A DNA stretch of 64,000 nucleotides from contig NZ_CP130943.1 of the NCBI RefSeq assembly GCF_030656875.1, positions 868,001-932,000 on the forward strand. Reading direction: 5' to 3'. Below, piece by piece: positions 55,123 to 63,451 of the stretch. Numbering within the stretch: position 1 is the stretch's first letter; each line of letters opens with the position of its first letter. Below the pieces are notes generated by a model that did not search any database, was not told the origin of the DNA, and saw only the letters and a list, made by a program, of their open reading frames with translations. Source of the stretch: Prescottella sp. R16 (lineage in GTDB: Bacteria > Actinomycetota > Actinomycetes > Mycobacteriales > Mycobacteriaceae). The translations under genes and the position numbers were made by a program.

Positions 55123-55812
55123 CTACAGTTCGGGGTACGAGGCGATGTCGTCGAAGTCCTTGCTGGGCTCGACGGGCATCTTGCCGGTGACGAGGAAGAT
55201 CACCCGGCGCGCGACCTCGACGGTGTGGTCGGCGAAGCGCTCGTAGAAGCGGCCCAGGAGGGTGACGTCGACGGCGGCGGCGACACCGTGCTGCCATTCG
55301 CGGTCCATGAGAACACTGAACAGGTGGCGATGGAGGTCGTCCATCGCGTCGTCCTCTTCACTCATCTTCGCGGCGCGTTCGGGGTCGCGGGTCTCGAGGA
55401 CTTCCTTGGCGCCCGCACCGAGGGCGACGGCGATCCGACCCATCTCGGCGAAGTATCCGTTGACCTCCTCGGGGAGGACGTGGTTGGGGTGCCGGCGACG
55501 CGTGATCTTGGCGACGTGCAGTGCGAGCGCGCCCATGCGGTCGATGTCGGCGACGATCTGGATGCCGCTCACCACCGACCGGAGATCGCCGGCCACCGGG
55601 GCCTGCAGGGCGAGGAGCGCGAACGCCCGCTCCTCGGCGATCACGCTCAGTTCGGTGATCTTCTCGTGCTCACCGATGACCTGCTCGGCGAGCCCGAGGT
55701 CCGCCTGCAGAAGTGCCTGGGTTGCCTTCTCCATGGCCGCTCCGGCCAAACCCGCCATCTCGCCGAGGGTGTCGGCGAGCTCGGTCATCTGTTCGTTGTA
55801 AGCGACGCGCAT
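55123..55812 (-). CDS. phoU: Phosphate signalling protein PhoU
   Basis: This 229-residue all-helical protein with two PhoU repeats (e.g. [20 protein letters not shown] and [17 protein letters not shown]) links the Pst transporter to the phosphate two-component system. It corresponds to PhoY2 in M. tuberculosis. A PHO-box-like direct repeat lies upstream, so it seems to be phosphate-regulated along with pstS. Confidence 0.96.
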   Translation of the reverse strand: MRVAYNEQMTELADTLGEMAGLAGAAMEKATQALLQADLGLAEQVIGEHEKITELSVIAEERAFALLALQAPVAGDLRSVVSGIQIVADIDRMGALALHVAKITRRRHPNHVLPEEVNGYFAEMGRIAVALGAGAKEVLETRDPERAAKMSEEDDAMDDLHRHLFSVLMDREWQHGVAAAVDVTLLGRFYERFADHTVEVARRVIFLVTGKMPVEPSKDFDDIASYPEL

Positions 55813-55857
55813 GAGGTCACAGCCTACGGCGTGTCGGAAACCAAGTCACCACGGTCA

Positions 55858-55875
55858 GGTGAACGTCGGGTGAAT
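55858..55875 (-). promoter_or_regulatory. PHO box upstream of phoU
   Basis: On the minus strand ATTCACC-N4-GTTCACC repeats with 11-bp periodicity, 46 bp before the phoU start. One base differs from the pstS box. It also lies 20 bp past the end of the LCP gene. Confidence 0.65.
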
Positions 55876-55894
55876 GTGCACGCTGCCGATTCGG

Positions 55895-57727
55895 TCAGGC
55901 GCACGGGTTGTCGGTCGCGTTCGTCACGGCCAGGTCGGCGGGCAGTTCGACCTCCTCGGACTCGGCGATCCGGGTGGGGGGCGAGGAGACGGACTCCCCG
56001 GCCTCCGCCGGGGCGGTCAGGGTGCGGTCGAACGCCGTCCCCAGCACGACCTCGACGATTGCGCCGAGCCCGGACGCCTGCTCGAGTACTGCACCGGGAA
56101 TCGACGACGCCACCGTCGCCGCCTCGGCCTCGTTGCCGGCGGAGAACCGAACCAGGGTCTGGGTACTCGAATCCGTGTAGTTGCCGACGCTGTAGATCTG
56201 GAACCCGTACGCGGCGAGCCGGTCGGCGGTGGACGCGGCCAGCCCGGACACCCCGGAACCGTTCGACACCTGCAGGCTCACCTCGTTGGGGGCGACGGCG
56301 AGCTGGGTCGGTGCCGGGGCCGGTGTGTGGGCCGAATCGGTGTCGGATTTCTCGGCGTCCCGCTTCTCACCGGGCAACGGCTCGTCGTCGATGATCGCCT
56401 GGAAGATGTCCTTGATGTCGTCGAGACGGGGGATCTCGTTGCCCCAGTCGTTGGTTCCGGCGGTCGGGACGGTGATGAACGTGACCGCGCCGGCGTCGAC
56501 GTTGCGCAGCGACTGCCCGAGGGTGAGCAGCGACTTGGTGTCCATGTTCTCGACGAACGTGGCGCGAGTGAACGCGTTGATGAACCCGTTGAGCTTGCCC
56601 GGATCGAACAGCACCTTGCTCGACATCGCCTCCCGCAGGAGCGCCGACAGGAACAGCTGCTGTCGTTTGATCCGGCCGTAGTCGCCGTTGCCCTCGGCGT
56701 CGACGTGGCGGGCCCGGACGTAGTCGAGGGCCTTGCGGCCGTCGAGGGTCTGGTTGCCGGCGACGGGCAGGACGGTGCCGAGTTCGCCGTCGATCAGGGG
56801 TTGCGGCACGCAGACCTGCACGCCGCCGACCTCGTCGACCATGCTCTCGAAGCCGGCGAAGTCCATGCCGACGAAGTGCCGGATCTTCACCCCCGAGAGT
56901 TTCTGGATCACTTTCACCAGGCACTTCGGCCCGCCCAACGCGTAGGTGGCGTTGAGTTTGTCGCCGTCCGCCGCCGGGTACATCTCGCCGGTGTACGTGC
57001 CGGTGTTGTTGTCCCAGCCCTCGCAGACGGGCCGTTCCACGTCCAGGTCGCGGGGGAAGGACACGGCGACGACGCGGCTACGGTCGGCCGGGACGTGTAC
57101 GAGCATGACGGTGTCCGATCGGGCGCCCTCGGCGTCTTCGACGGTGCCGGCGCCGACCTGGCCGGCCGCACCCGCCCGGGTGTCGGTGCCGACGATCAGA
57201 TAGGTCTCGTCGCCGGTCTGTCCGCCCGGATCCACGATGTCGGACGAGTCGGTGTCGAGCCGAGATCTGGGCGAACCGTCCCTCGGTGGACTGCAGGTAG
57301 CCCCAGATGACACCGGTCGCGCGAGCAGTGTCAGTACCGCGACGAACGCGACGGCGGACCGCCCTGCGACGAGCAGTCTGCGGCGTTTGCGGTCGCGGTT
57401 CGCGGCGAGACGGGTGCGGTTGGGGGAGCCGACGGCGCGGGGTGCGGCGGTGGTGACGGCGTCGGCGACCCACGACGGTTCCGGTTCGGGTTCCGGTGGG
57501 GGCGGCGGCGCGGCCGAGGTGATCGCCGGAATGACCTCGGTGTCGGGGTCGGGGTCGGGCGGGGGTGTGGCGTGACCCATCTTCGCCATCAGGTCGGCGA
57601 CGGAGAGCTGGTCGCCGGAGTCCGGATCGTCGATCCCCCTGCGGCCACGGCGTCGGTCGGCCAGTGGACGTTCCCAGGGGGCACGGCCTTCCCGTGCGTC
57701 ACGACCGGGATTGTGCTCGTCACCCAC
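55895..57727 (-). CDS. LytR-CpsA-Psr (LCP) family ligase with two compensating frame slips
   Basis: This protein of about 610 residues has a long cytoplasmic N-terminus (GTG at 57727, acidic/proline-rich), one membrane anchor, an LCP domain (about residues 165-440: VGTDTRAG, PRDLDVERPVC, RARHVDAEGNGDYGRIKRQQ) and a C-terminal LytR_C domain (EVSLQVSNGSGVSGLA). LCP enzymes attach arabinogalactan or similar polymers to peptidoglycan. Between 57261 and 57317 the main frame reads unnatural sequence, while another frame gives TGVIWGYLQSTEGRFAQIS, the expected rest of the anchor. Two compensating indels (near 57318-57322 and 57257-57260) keep the whole frame open. It corresponds in position to Rv0822c. 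Confidence 0.85.
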   Translation of the reverse strand: MGDEHNPGRDAREGRAPWERPLADRRRGRRGIDDPDSGDQLSVADLMAKMGHATPPPDPDPDTEVIPAITSAAPPPPPEPEPEPSWVADAVTTAAPRAVGSPNRTRLAANRDRKRRRLLVAGRSAVAFVAVLTLLARPVSSGATCSPPRDGSPRSRLDTDSSDIVDPGGQTGDETYLIVGTDTRAGAAGQVGAGTVEDAEGARSDTVMLVHVPADRSRVVAVSFPRDLDVERPVCEGWDNNTGTYTGEMYPAADGDKLNATYALGGPKCLVKVIQKLSGVKIRHFVGMDFAGFESMVDEVGGVQVCVPQPLIDGELGTVLPVAGNQTLDGRKALDYVRARHVDAEGNGDYGRIKRQQLFLSALLREAMSSKVLFDPGKLNGFINAFTRATFVENMDTKSLLTLGQSLRNVDAGAVTFITVPTAGTNDWGNEIPRLDDIKDIFQAIIDDEPLPGEKRDAEKSDTDSAHTPAPAPTQLAVAPNEVSLQVSNGSGVSGLAASTADRLAAYGFQIYSVGNYTDSSTQTLVRFSAGNEAEAATVASSIPGAVLEQASGLGAIVEVVLGTAFDRTLTAPAEAGESVSSPPTRIAESEEVELPADLAVTNATDNPCA

Positions 57728-57836
57728 CTGCGCGCCCTGACCTCTCCGCCTCCAAACAAGTACCGTCGCTCGACGACGCCGCAATGATACTGATCGATTG
57801 CGAGTTCGACAGGGGCGCGCGGCAGACCTGGCGGTC

Positions 57837-58991
57837 TTATCCGCCGGAGTGCATGATGTCGGCGCCGGCCGGTACCAGGGTGTCCTCGGGGTCGTCGAGC
57901 CATCCGTCCGGGAGGGCCACGGTGCCGGGGGAGCCCTGTCGGCCGCGCGGTCCTTCCGCGTCCTTGGGGAACGGCACCGTCGGATCGAGCTGCCCGAGGA
58001 AGCCCTCGAGTTCGGCCAGCGACGACACCCGGGCCATTCCGTTGCGCAGCTCGGAGCCGGCCGGGAATCCGCGCATGTACCAGGCGATGTGCTTGCGCAT
58101 CTCGCGCATGCCCCTGTCCTCACCGTGATGGTCGGCGAGGAGGCGTCCGTGCCGCATCATGATCGCGGCGACCTCGCCGAGATTCGGCGGTACGGGCATC
58201 TCGGTGCCGTTGAGTGCGGCGCTGAGTTCCGCGAACAGCCACGGCCGACCGAGGCAGCCGCGTCCGACGACGACGCCGTCGCAGCCGGTCTCGGCCATCA
58301 TCTTCTCGGCGTCCTCGGCGGCGAAGATGTCGCCGTTGCCGAGGACCGGGACGTCGGTGACGTGCTCCTTGAGCCGGGCGATCTCCGACCAGTCGGCCTG
58401 TCCGGAGTAGCGCTGGGCGGCGGTGCGGCCGTGCAGCGCGACGGCGGCGGCACCTTCGGCGGCGGCGATGCGTCCGGCGTCGAGGTGGGTGTGGTGTTCG
58501 GCGTCGATACCGACCCGCATCTTGACGGTGACGGGGATGTCGGTGCCCTCGGTGGCCTTCACGGCGGCGGCGACGATCTGCCCGAACAGGCGGCGCTTGT
58601 AGGGCAGGGCGGAGCCGCCGCCCTTGCGGGTGACCTTGGGGACGGGGCAGCCGAAGTTCATGTCGATGTGGTCGGCGAGGTTCTCGTCGACGATCATCTT
58701 CGCGGCGGCGTACGTGATCTCGGGGTCGACGGTGTACAGCTGCAGCGACCGCGGGGTCTCGGTGGGCCCGAACGTGGTCATGTGCATCGTCACCGGATGG
58801 CGTTCGACGAGGGCGCGGGCCGTCACCATCTCGCACACGTACAGGCCGGCGGTGCTGCCGGCGCGTTCGATCTCGAGTTCTCGGCACAGCGTCCGGAATG
58901 CGACGTTCGTGATTCCTGCCATGGGGGCGAGGACGACGGGGCTGCCCAGTTCGAGCGAACCGATGCGAAGGGGGGACCGGGAAGAAGACAT
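57837..58991 (-). CDS. dusB: tRNA-dihydrouridine synthase (DusB-type)
   Basis: This 384-residue FMN enzyme reduces uridines in tRNA to dihydrouridine. It has LAPMAGITNVAFR, the catalytic Cys115 in DMNFGCPVPKVTRKGGGSAL, LHGRTAAQRYSG and GNGDIFAAEDA. ATG at 58991 gives MSSSRSPLRIG; the upstream extension to 59054 is not needed. It is placed between the LCP and desaturase genes as in M. tuberculosis. Confidence 0.94.
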   Translation of the reverse strand: MSSSRSPLRIGSLELGSPVVLAPMAGITNVAFRTLCRELEIERAGSTAGLYVCEMVTARALVERHPVTMHMTTFGPTETPRSLQLYTVDPEITYAAAKMIVDENLADHIDMNFGCPVPKVTRKGGGSALPYKRRLFGQIVAAAVKATEGTDIPVTVKMRVGIDAEHHTHLDAGRIAAAEGAAAVALHGRTAAQRYSGQADWSEIARLKEHVTDVPVLGNGDIFAAEDAEKMMAETGCDGVVVGRGCLGRPWLFAELSAALNGTEMPVPPNLGEVAAIMMRHGRLLADHHGEDRGMREMRKHIAWYMRGFPAGSELRNGMARVSSLAELEGFLGQLDPTVPFPKDAEGPRGRQGSPGTVALPDGWLDDPEDTLVPAGADIMHSGG

Positions 58992-59086
58992 GCGACCTCG
59001 GGAGGAGCGTTTCGGGGAAAAGGTGTGCCCGGTACCGAATCCGGTACCGGGCACAGGATAGCCGCAACGGGCCAGGTGGGGGCCTG

Positions 59087-60040
59087 TCAGGACGCCTTTT
59101 CCGCGCGGGCGGCGTCACGCGCGAGGGAACGGTCGCGCATCTCCTCGAACCGCACCGCCTGCTGTTCGAGGCCTTCGAGGAAGGCGGCGAGTTCCTCGCG
59201 GGTGTCCTCGCCGCGGGCGGTGAAGTCGGTGCGCTCGAACACCTTCCACTTCCGCAGCACCGGCTGCACGACCTCCTCGAGGTGCTGACGCAGGTCGTAG
59301 ATGCCGTGCTTGGCCATGAGCACGCCGTTGCGCCGGAAGTTCGGCATGCCGGCGCCCGGCATCTCGAAGTTCTTGATGATGTCGGTCACGGCCCGCAGCG
59401 TCTGGTCGGGGGCGAGGTCCATCGCGGCACCACAGATGTTGCGGTAGAAGATCATGTGCAGGTTCTCGTCGGCGGCGATGCGCTGCAGCATCCGGTCGGC
59501 GATCGGATCCTGGCAGGCCTTGCCGGTGTTCCGGTGCGAGACCCGCGTCGCGAGTTCCTGGAACGTCACGTACGAGACCGAGTGCAGCAGGCCCACGCTG
59601 TCGCCGGCGGGGGAGTTGTACCCGTTCGTCATGTGGATCATCCGGGCGTTCTCGAGCTCGACCGGGTCGACTCCGCGGGTGACGACGAGGTAGTCGCGCA
59701 TCACGATGCCGTGCCGGTTCTCCTCGGCCGTCCACCGGCCCACCCAGGTGCCCCAGGCGCCGTCCTGCGAGAAGTTCTCGGCGATCTCGCGGTGGTACGA
59801 CGGCAGGTTGTCCTCGGTGAGGAGGTTGGTGATCATCGCGGCCTTCGCGACGTCGTCGAGCCGGGACTGTTCGGGATCCCAGTCGTCGCCGCCCATCGCC
59901 GCGAAGTTGCGGCCCTCGTCCCACGGAACGTAGTCGTGAGGGTGCCAGTCCTTGGCCATCGAGAGATGTCGGTTGACGTTCTCTTCTGCGACGGGCTGCA
60001 GTTCCTGCAGCAACTCGAGCTGGGTGAGGTCCCTCGACAT
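59087..60040 (-). CDS. desA1: Acyl-ACP desaturase (DesA1-type)
   Basis: This 317-residue soluble diiron desaturase introduces a double bond into acyl-ACP, in mycobacteria for mycolic acid synthesis. Diiron ligands appear in TEDNLPSYH (Glu76), WTAEENRHG (106-110) and AADENLHMIF. ATG at 60040 has GGAGGC upstream; an ATG at 60055 would add five residues. Its place beside dus corresponds to Rv0824c. A 10-bp perfect palindrome lies about 100 bp upstream. Confidence 0.94.
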   Translation of the reverse strand: MSRDLTQLELLQELQPVAEENVNRHLSMAKDWHPHDYVPWDEGRNFAAMGGDDWDPEQSRLDDVAKAAMITNLLTEDNLPSYHREIAENFSQDGAWGTWVGRWTAEENRHGIVMRDYLVVTRGVDPVELENARMIHMTNGYNSPAGDSVGLLHSVSYVTFQELATRVSHRNTGKACQDPIADRMLQRIAADENLHMIFYRNICGAAMDLAPDQTLRAVTDIIKNFEMPGAGMPNFRRNGVLMAKHGIYDLRQHLEEVVQPVLRKWKVFERTDFTARGEDTREELAAFLEGLEQQAVRFEEMRDRSLARDAARAEKAS

Positions 60041-60142
60041 CAGTTCTGCCTCCATGAAAGTCGTTGACACGTAAAGACGTCGGCGTCTTCTGCAGGTGTC
60101 TTTCGCTGGCGTGCGCCGTCGGCGTGGTCGTCGGGCGGGTCG

Positions 60143-60166
60143 CAAACCTACGGTAGCGTAGGTTTG
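60143..60166. promoter_or_regulatory. Palindromic operator upstream of the desaturase gene
   Basis: CAAACCTACG-GTAG-CGTAGGTTTG is a perfect 10-bp inverted repeat with a 4-bp centre, about 103 bp before the desaturase ATG. It is the strongest non-terminator dyad in the window. TetR-type acyl-CoA-responsive repressors (MadR in mycobacteria) are known to control desA1-type genes, so this is a candidate site for such a protein. The core GTAG-CGTAG also looks like a promoter element. Confidence 0.6.
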
Positions 60167-60273
60167 TCCGCGGAAGTGGGGTCCAAAGCGGTCATCTGGT
60201 TGCCGAAAGTCCTGTCCCCCCTGGTCGCAGGTTTCGGCCGTCCCGACATATACCGAATCGGGTGTGGCGGACG

Positions 60274-61221
60274 TTACACGTCGGTGACCTTCTCGGGTGC
60301 GGTTTCCGTGGGTTCGCCGACATCGACGGGCGCGTGTGCCCGCACCGTGAACTCGAGGAACCGGGACGCCGCCGGGGCGAGGGGGCGGCCGGACGCCCAC
60401 ACCACCCCGATGTCTCGACCGGCCCCGCGCAGAGGAACGAGTGTCACGCCGTCGGGCCACGTGTGCGGCTCCTGCCACGGCATCACCGCCACGCCCAGGG
60501 ACGCGGCCACCAGTCCGCCGATGGTGGCCAGTTCGCTCGACTCGAAAACGACGTTCGGGACGAAACCGGCGGCAGCGCACAGGTCGTCGAGAATGCGGCG
60601 CATCCCGTAGTCCTCGTGCATGCCGATGAACGATTCGCCCGCCGCGGCGGTCAGGTCCACCGTCGTGTACTCCCCGAGCGGGTGGCCGGCCGGGACCGCG
60701 AGCGCGAGCCGCTGATGCGTGATCGGGGTCCAGTGCACCAGGGTGCTGCGGGGCCGAGGGGAGACGAAGGCGAGATCGTCGCGGCCCGCGACGACGCGGT
60801 CGACGAGCGTCGTGGCGGCGTCCTGGTAGAGAGCGAACGACACCCGCGGGCTCCGCTGCCGGTAGTCGCGCAGTACCCCGGGGACGAGCCACGTCCCGAA
60901 CGAGTGCAGGAATCCCAGCCGGACCGTCCCGCGGTCGGGGCTGTCGAACGCCGCGATCTCCTGCCGGGCGGCGGTGAGTTCCGCCGAGGCGCGCCGGGCG
61001 TGTTCGAGCAGGATGCGACCGCGGTCGTTGAGTTCGAGTCGCCGACCGTGCCGCTCGAACAACTCGCCGCCGAGGTCGCGTTCGAGCCGGGCCAGCCGCC
61101 GCGACAGGGTCGGCTGGGAGATACGCAGCATGTCCGACGCCGCAGTGACCTGTTCGGTCTCCGCGAGAGCGATGAACCAGCGCAGACCGTCGAGCAGTTC
61201 CACGACCACCAGCTTATGCAT
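60274..61221 (-). CDS. LysR-family transcriptional regulator
   Basis: This regulator of about 315 residues has an N-terminal helix-turn-helix (LLDGLRWFIALAETEQVTAA, then ISQPTLSRRLARLERDLG) and a LysR substrate domain (FVSPRPRSTLVH, GESFIGMHEDYGMRR). Start choice is uncertain: ATGs at 61221, 61230 and 61236 are all in frame and none has a clear ribosome binding site. It is divergent from an MFS exporter and is its likely regulator. Effector is unknown. Confidence 0.88.
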   Translation of the reverse strand: MHKLVVVELLDGLRWFIALAETEQVTAASDMLRISQPTLSRRLARLERDLGGELFERHGRRLELNDRGRILLEHARRASAELTAARQEIAAFDSPDRGTVRLGFLHSFGTWLVPGVLRDYRQRSPRVSFALYQDAATTLVDRVVAGRDDLAFVSPRPRSTLVHWTPITHQRLALAVPAGHPLGEYTTVDLTAAAGESFIGMHEDYGMRRILDDLCAAAGFVPNVVFESSELATIGGLVAASLGVAVMPWQEPHTWPDGVTLVPLRGAGRDIGVVWASGRPLAPAASRFLEFTVRAHAPVDVGEPTETAPEKVTDV

Positions 61222-61301
61222 CGAACGCATCAGCATGGGCGAAAGAATGCATTTCCTTTCGGTCGGGGGGTTTCGTGAGGATGGTCCTCGGAGGTGGGCA
61301 C

Positions 61302-62522
61302 GTGAGCCGGGCGACACGGGAAACGCAACTCGACGGGGCGACGCGCGTCGCCGATCCGGTCGAGCGCGGGTCGCGCCGCTACCGGGCGATCACCGTCGCC
61401 CTGTTCGCCGCCGGGCTGACGACGTTCGTGTCCATGTACTCGGCGCAGGCCCTGCTCCCCGCCCTCACCGACGACTTCGCGGTGCCGCCGGGAGTGGCCG
61501 CTCTCGCGGTGTCGGTGACCACCGGGTTGGTCGCGCTCGCGATCGTTCCCGCGAGCGTGCTGTCGGAGCGGTTCGGGCGCACCCGCGTCATGGTGGTGTC
61601 CGCGACGGTGTCGAGCGTCGTCGGTGTCCTCGCGCCGCTGAGCCCGAACATGGCCGTCCTCCTCACTGCCCGCGCCCTGCAGGGCATCGCCCTCGCCGGG
61701 ATTCCCGCGGTCGCGATGGCCTACCTGGCGGAGGAGGTCCACGGACGCGACCTCGGCTCCGCGATGGGCCGCTACATCGCGGGCACCACGATCGGAGGAC
61801 TGCTCGGCCGGCTGGTCCCGGCGGCCGTGCTCGACGTCGCATCGTGGCGGTGGGCGATGGAGGTCGCGGCTCTGACGGCACTGGCCCTGGCCGTCGTGAT
61901 GACCCGGACACTGCCGGCGTCGCACAGGTTCCGCCCGCAGCGGGTGCACCCGCGGATCGTCGTGGCCAACATCGCCGCACACGTCCGCGAACCCGCACTC
62001 TGCACGCTGTTCGCGCTGGGCTTCCTGCTCATGGGCGGATTCGTGTCGGCCTACAACTTTCTCGGGTTCCGACTGCTCGCCGCGCCGTTCTCGCTGCCCG
62101 CCGCGGCGGTGGGGCTGGTGTTCCTGCTGTACCTGGCGGGCACGTGGACGTCGACCGCAGCCGGTTCGGCGGCCGACCGGTTCGGGCGCCCCCGAGTCCT
62201 GCTCGGTGCGATCGTCGTGATGGCGGTGGGGCTGATGGTCACGCTGATCCCGGTGCTGCCCGTCGTGCTGGTCGGCATGCTGCTGTTCACCGGCGGTTTC
62301 TTCGCCGCTCACGCCGTGGCCAGCGGGTGGGTGGGGCTGCTCGCGACCGAGCACCGGGCCGAGGCGTCGTCGATGTATCTGTTCGCGTACTACCTCGGTT
62401 CCAGCATCGCCGGGGCGTGCGCCGGACTCGCGTACGCGGCGGGCGGATGGCCCGCGACCGTCGTGTTCGTCGGTGCCCTCCTCGTGGCCGCAGCAGCATC
62501 CGCGGCGACACTCCGCCGGTAG
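61302..62522 (+). CDS. MFS transporter (AraJ/YnfM-like)
   Basis: This 406-residue transporter has twelve membrane helices. The motif ERFGRTRVMVVSATVSS after helix 2 is the MFS signature A, and a second copy ADRFGRPRVLLGAI follows helix 8. GTG at 61302 is chosen because GGAGGT lies eight bases upstream; an earlier GTG at 61275 adds nine residues. The AraJ/YnfM-like group usually exports sugars or drugs. Its expression is probably under the divergent LysR regulator. Confidence 0.88.
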   Translation: MSRATRETQLDGATRVADPVERGSRRYRAITVALFAAGLTTFVSMYSAQALLPALTDDFAVPPGVAALAVSVTTGLVALAIVPASVLSERFGRTRVMVVSATVSSVVGVLAPLSPNMAVLLTARALQGIALAGIPAVAMAYLAEEVHGRDLGSAMGRYIAGTTIGGLLGRLVPAAVLDVASWRWAMEVAALTALALAVVMTRTLPASHRFRPQRVHPRIVVANIAAHVREPALCTLFALGFLLMGGFVSAYNFLGFRLLAAPFSLPAAAVGLVFLLYLAGTWTSTAAGSAADRFGRPRVLLGAIVVMAVGLMVTLIPVLPVVLVGMLLFTGGFFAAHAVASGWVGLLATEHRAEASSMYLFAYYLGSSIAGACAGLAYAAGGWPATVVFVGALLVAAAASAATLRR

Positions 62523-62609
62523 GTGTTGCGGCACCGACCACGGTGAGCACACAATTTCGCCAGGGTCGCGCTCGCGGACGGCGGCACCTTCTACGACGGG
62601 AGGACGAGC

Positions 62610-63206
62610 GTGAACGACATATCGGCTCCATCCGGTGATCCGGCCACCACCACGAAGCCGGGAATGCCGGCCTGGGCGAAGAAGACGATCTGGGTGGCGG
62701 TGATCGTCGCGGCACTCGTGATCGCCTACTTCGTTCTGGCCGCGTTCCTGCCGCGCTGGTGGTCACAGCGCGTCGCATCGCTCGCGGACGGAAGCTTCGG
62801 CCGAGGTATCGCCTGGGGACTGCTGTACGGGGTGGTGTGCACCGCGGTGCCACTGCTGCTCTTCGCCCTCGCCTGGCGGTCCCGGCGACGGACACACGCC
62901 AAGATATGGGTGCTCGCGAGCCTGGTCCTCGGTGTCGTCGTCGCGATTCCGAACCTCCTCACCCTGACCGTGGTCCTCGGCGGCAGCAGCGCGGCACACG
63001 CCGGTGAACGCACCCTCGACGTATCGGCACCCGGCTTCCGCGGCGCGTCCCTGTGGGGCGCGATCATCGGCGTCGCCCTGTTCGCGGTGGCCGTCTTCCT
63101 GCAACGCCGCTACCGCAAACGCGGAGAGGAAGTGACGCGACTGCGCAACGACCTGCACCAGCGCGAACCCGAGTCGCCCGGCGAGTCACCCGCACCGGAG
63201 ATCTGA
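62610..63206 (+). CDS. Conserved membrane protein of unknown function
   Basis: This 198-residue protein has four predicted membrane helices (IWVAVIVAALVIAYFVLAAF, GIAWGLLYGVVCTAVPLLLF, IWVLASLVLGVVVAIPNLLT and LWGAIIGVALFAVAVFLQ) and a charged C-terminal tail. AAHAGERTLDVSAPGFRGA forms an outside loop. GTG at 62610 follows GGGAGGACGAGC. It resembles the permease-annotated proteins common in mycolata; no substrate can be stated. Confidence 0.7.
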   Translation: MNDISAPSGDPATTTKPGMPAWAKKTIWVAVIVAALVIAYFVLAAFLPRWWSQRVASLADGSFGRGIAWGLLYGVVCTAVPLLLFALAWRSRRRTHAKIWVLASLVLGVVVAIPNLLTLTVVLGGSSAAHAGERTLDVSAPGFRGASLWGAIIGVALFAVAVFLQRRYRKRGEEVTRLRNDLHQREPESPGESPAPEI

Positions 63207-63291
63207 CCCGACCACCGCGAACACGCCTGACGGGGGCGTGGTTTCCGTGCGCGAACCGATCCCACTAGACTGCTCGCCGCACGTACTTCTC

Positions 63292-63364
63292 GCCCCTATA
63301 GCTCAGTTGGTAGAGCTACGGACTTTTAATCCGCAGGTCGTAGGTTCGAGCCCTACTGGGGGCA
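63292..63364 (+). tRNA. tRNA-Lys (anticodon TTT)
   Basis: The 73-nt sequence folds as a standard tRNA: acceptor GCCCCTA pairs with TGGGGGC, the D arm contains AGCTCAGTTGGTAGAGCT, the anticodon loop is CTTTTAA with TTT, and the T arm is TAGGTTCGAGCCCTA. The CCA end is not encoded. It lies alone between a membrane protein gene and a phoX-type gene. Confidence 0.95.
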
Positions 63365-63393
63365 CGTGCAGGCGGTGGATTCCGCCGCAGCGC

Positions 63394-63425
63394 AGCGGCC
63401 CGCTCCGAATTCGGAGCGGGCCGCT
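63394..63425. terminator. Terminator after tRNA-Lys (32-bp perfect palindrome)
   Basis: AGCGGCCCGCTCCGAA joins its exact complement without any spacer, giving a 16-bp dyad 29 bp past the tRNA. It also lies 26 bp past the stop of the convergent phoX-type gene, so it can serve both. Confidence 0.8.
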
Positions 63426-63451
63426 GTCGTTCGTCCGGTGTGAGGATTTTC

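Noticed and set aside
57728..58123. N-terminal extension of the LCP frame
   Set aside because: It is low-complexity Arg/Ser/Pro sequence overlapping the dus gene 3' end; the natural acidic N-terminus starts at the GTG at 57727.
63292..63425. Attachment site at the tRNA-Lys 3' end
   Set aside because: No integrase gene and no repeat of the tRNA 3' end is present nearby; the following palindrome is a terminator.
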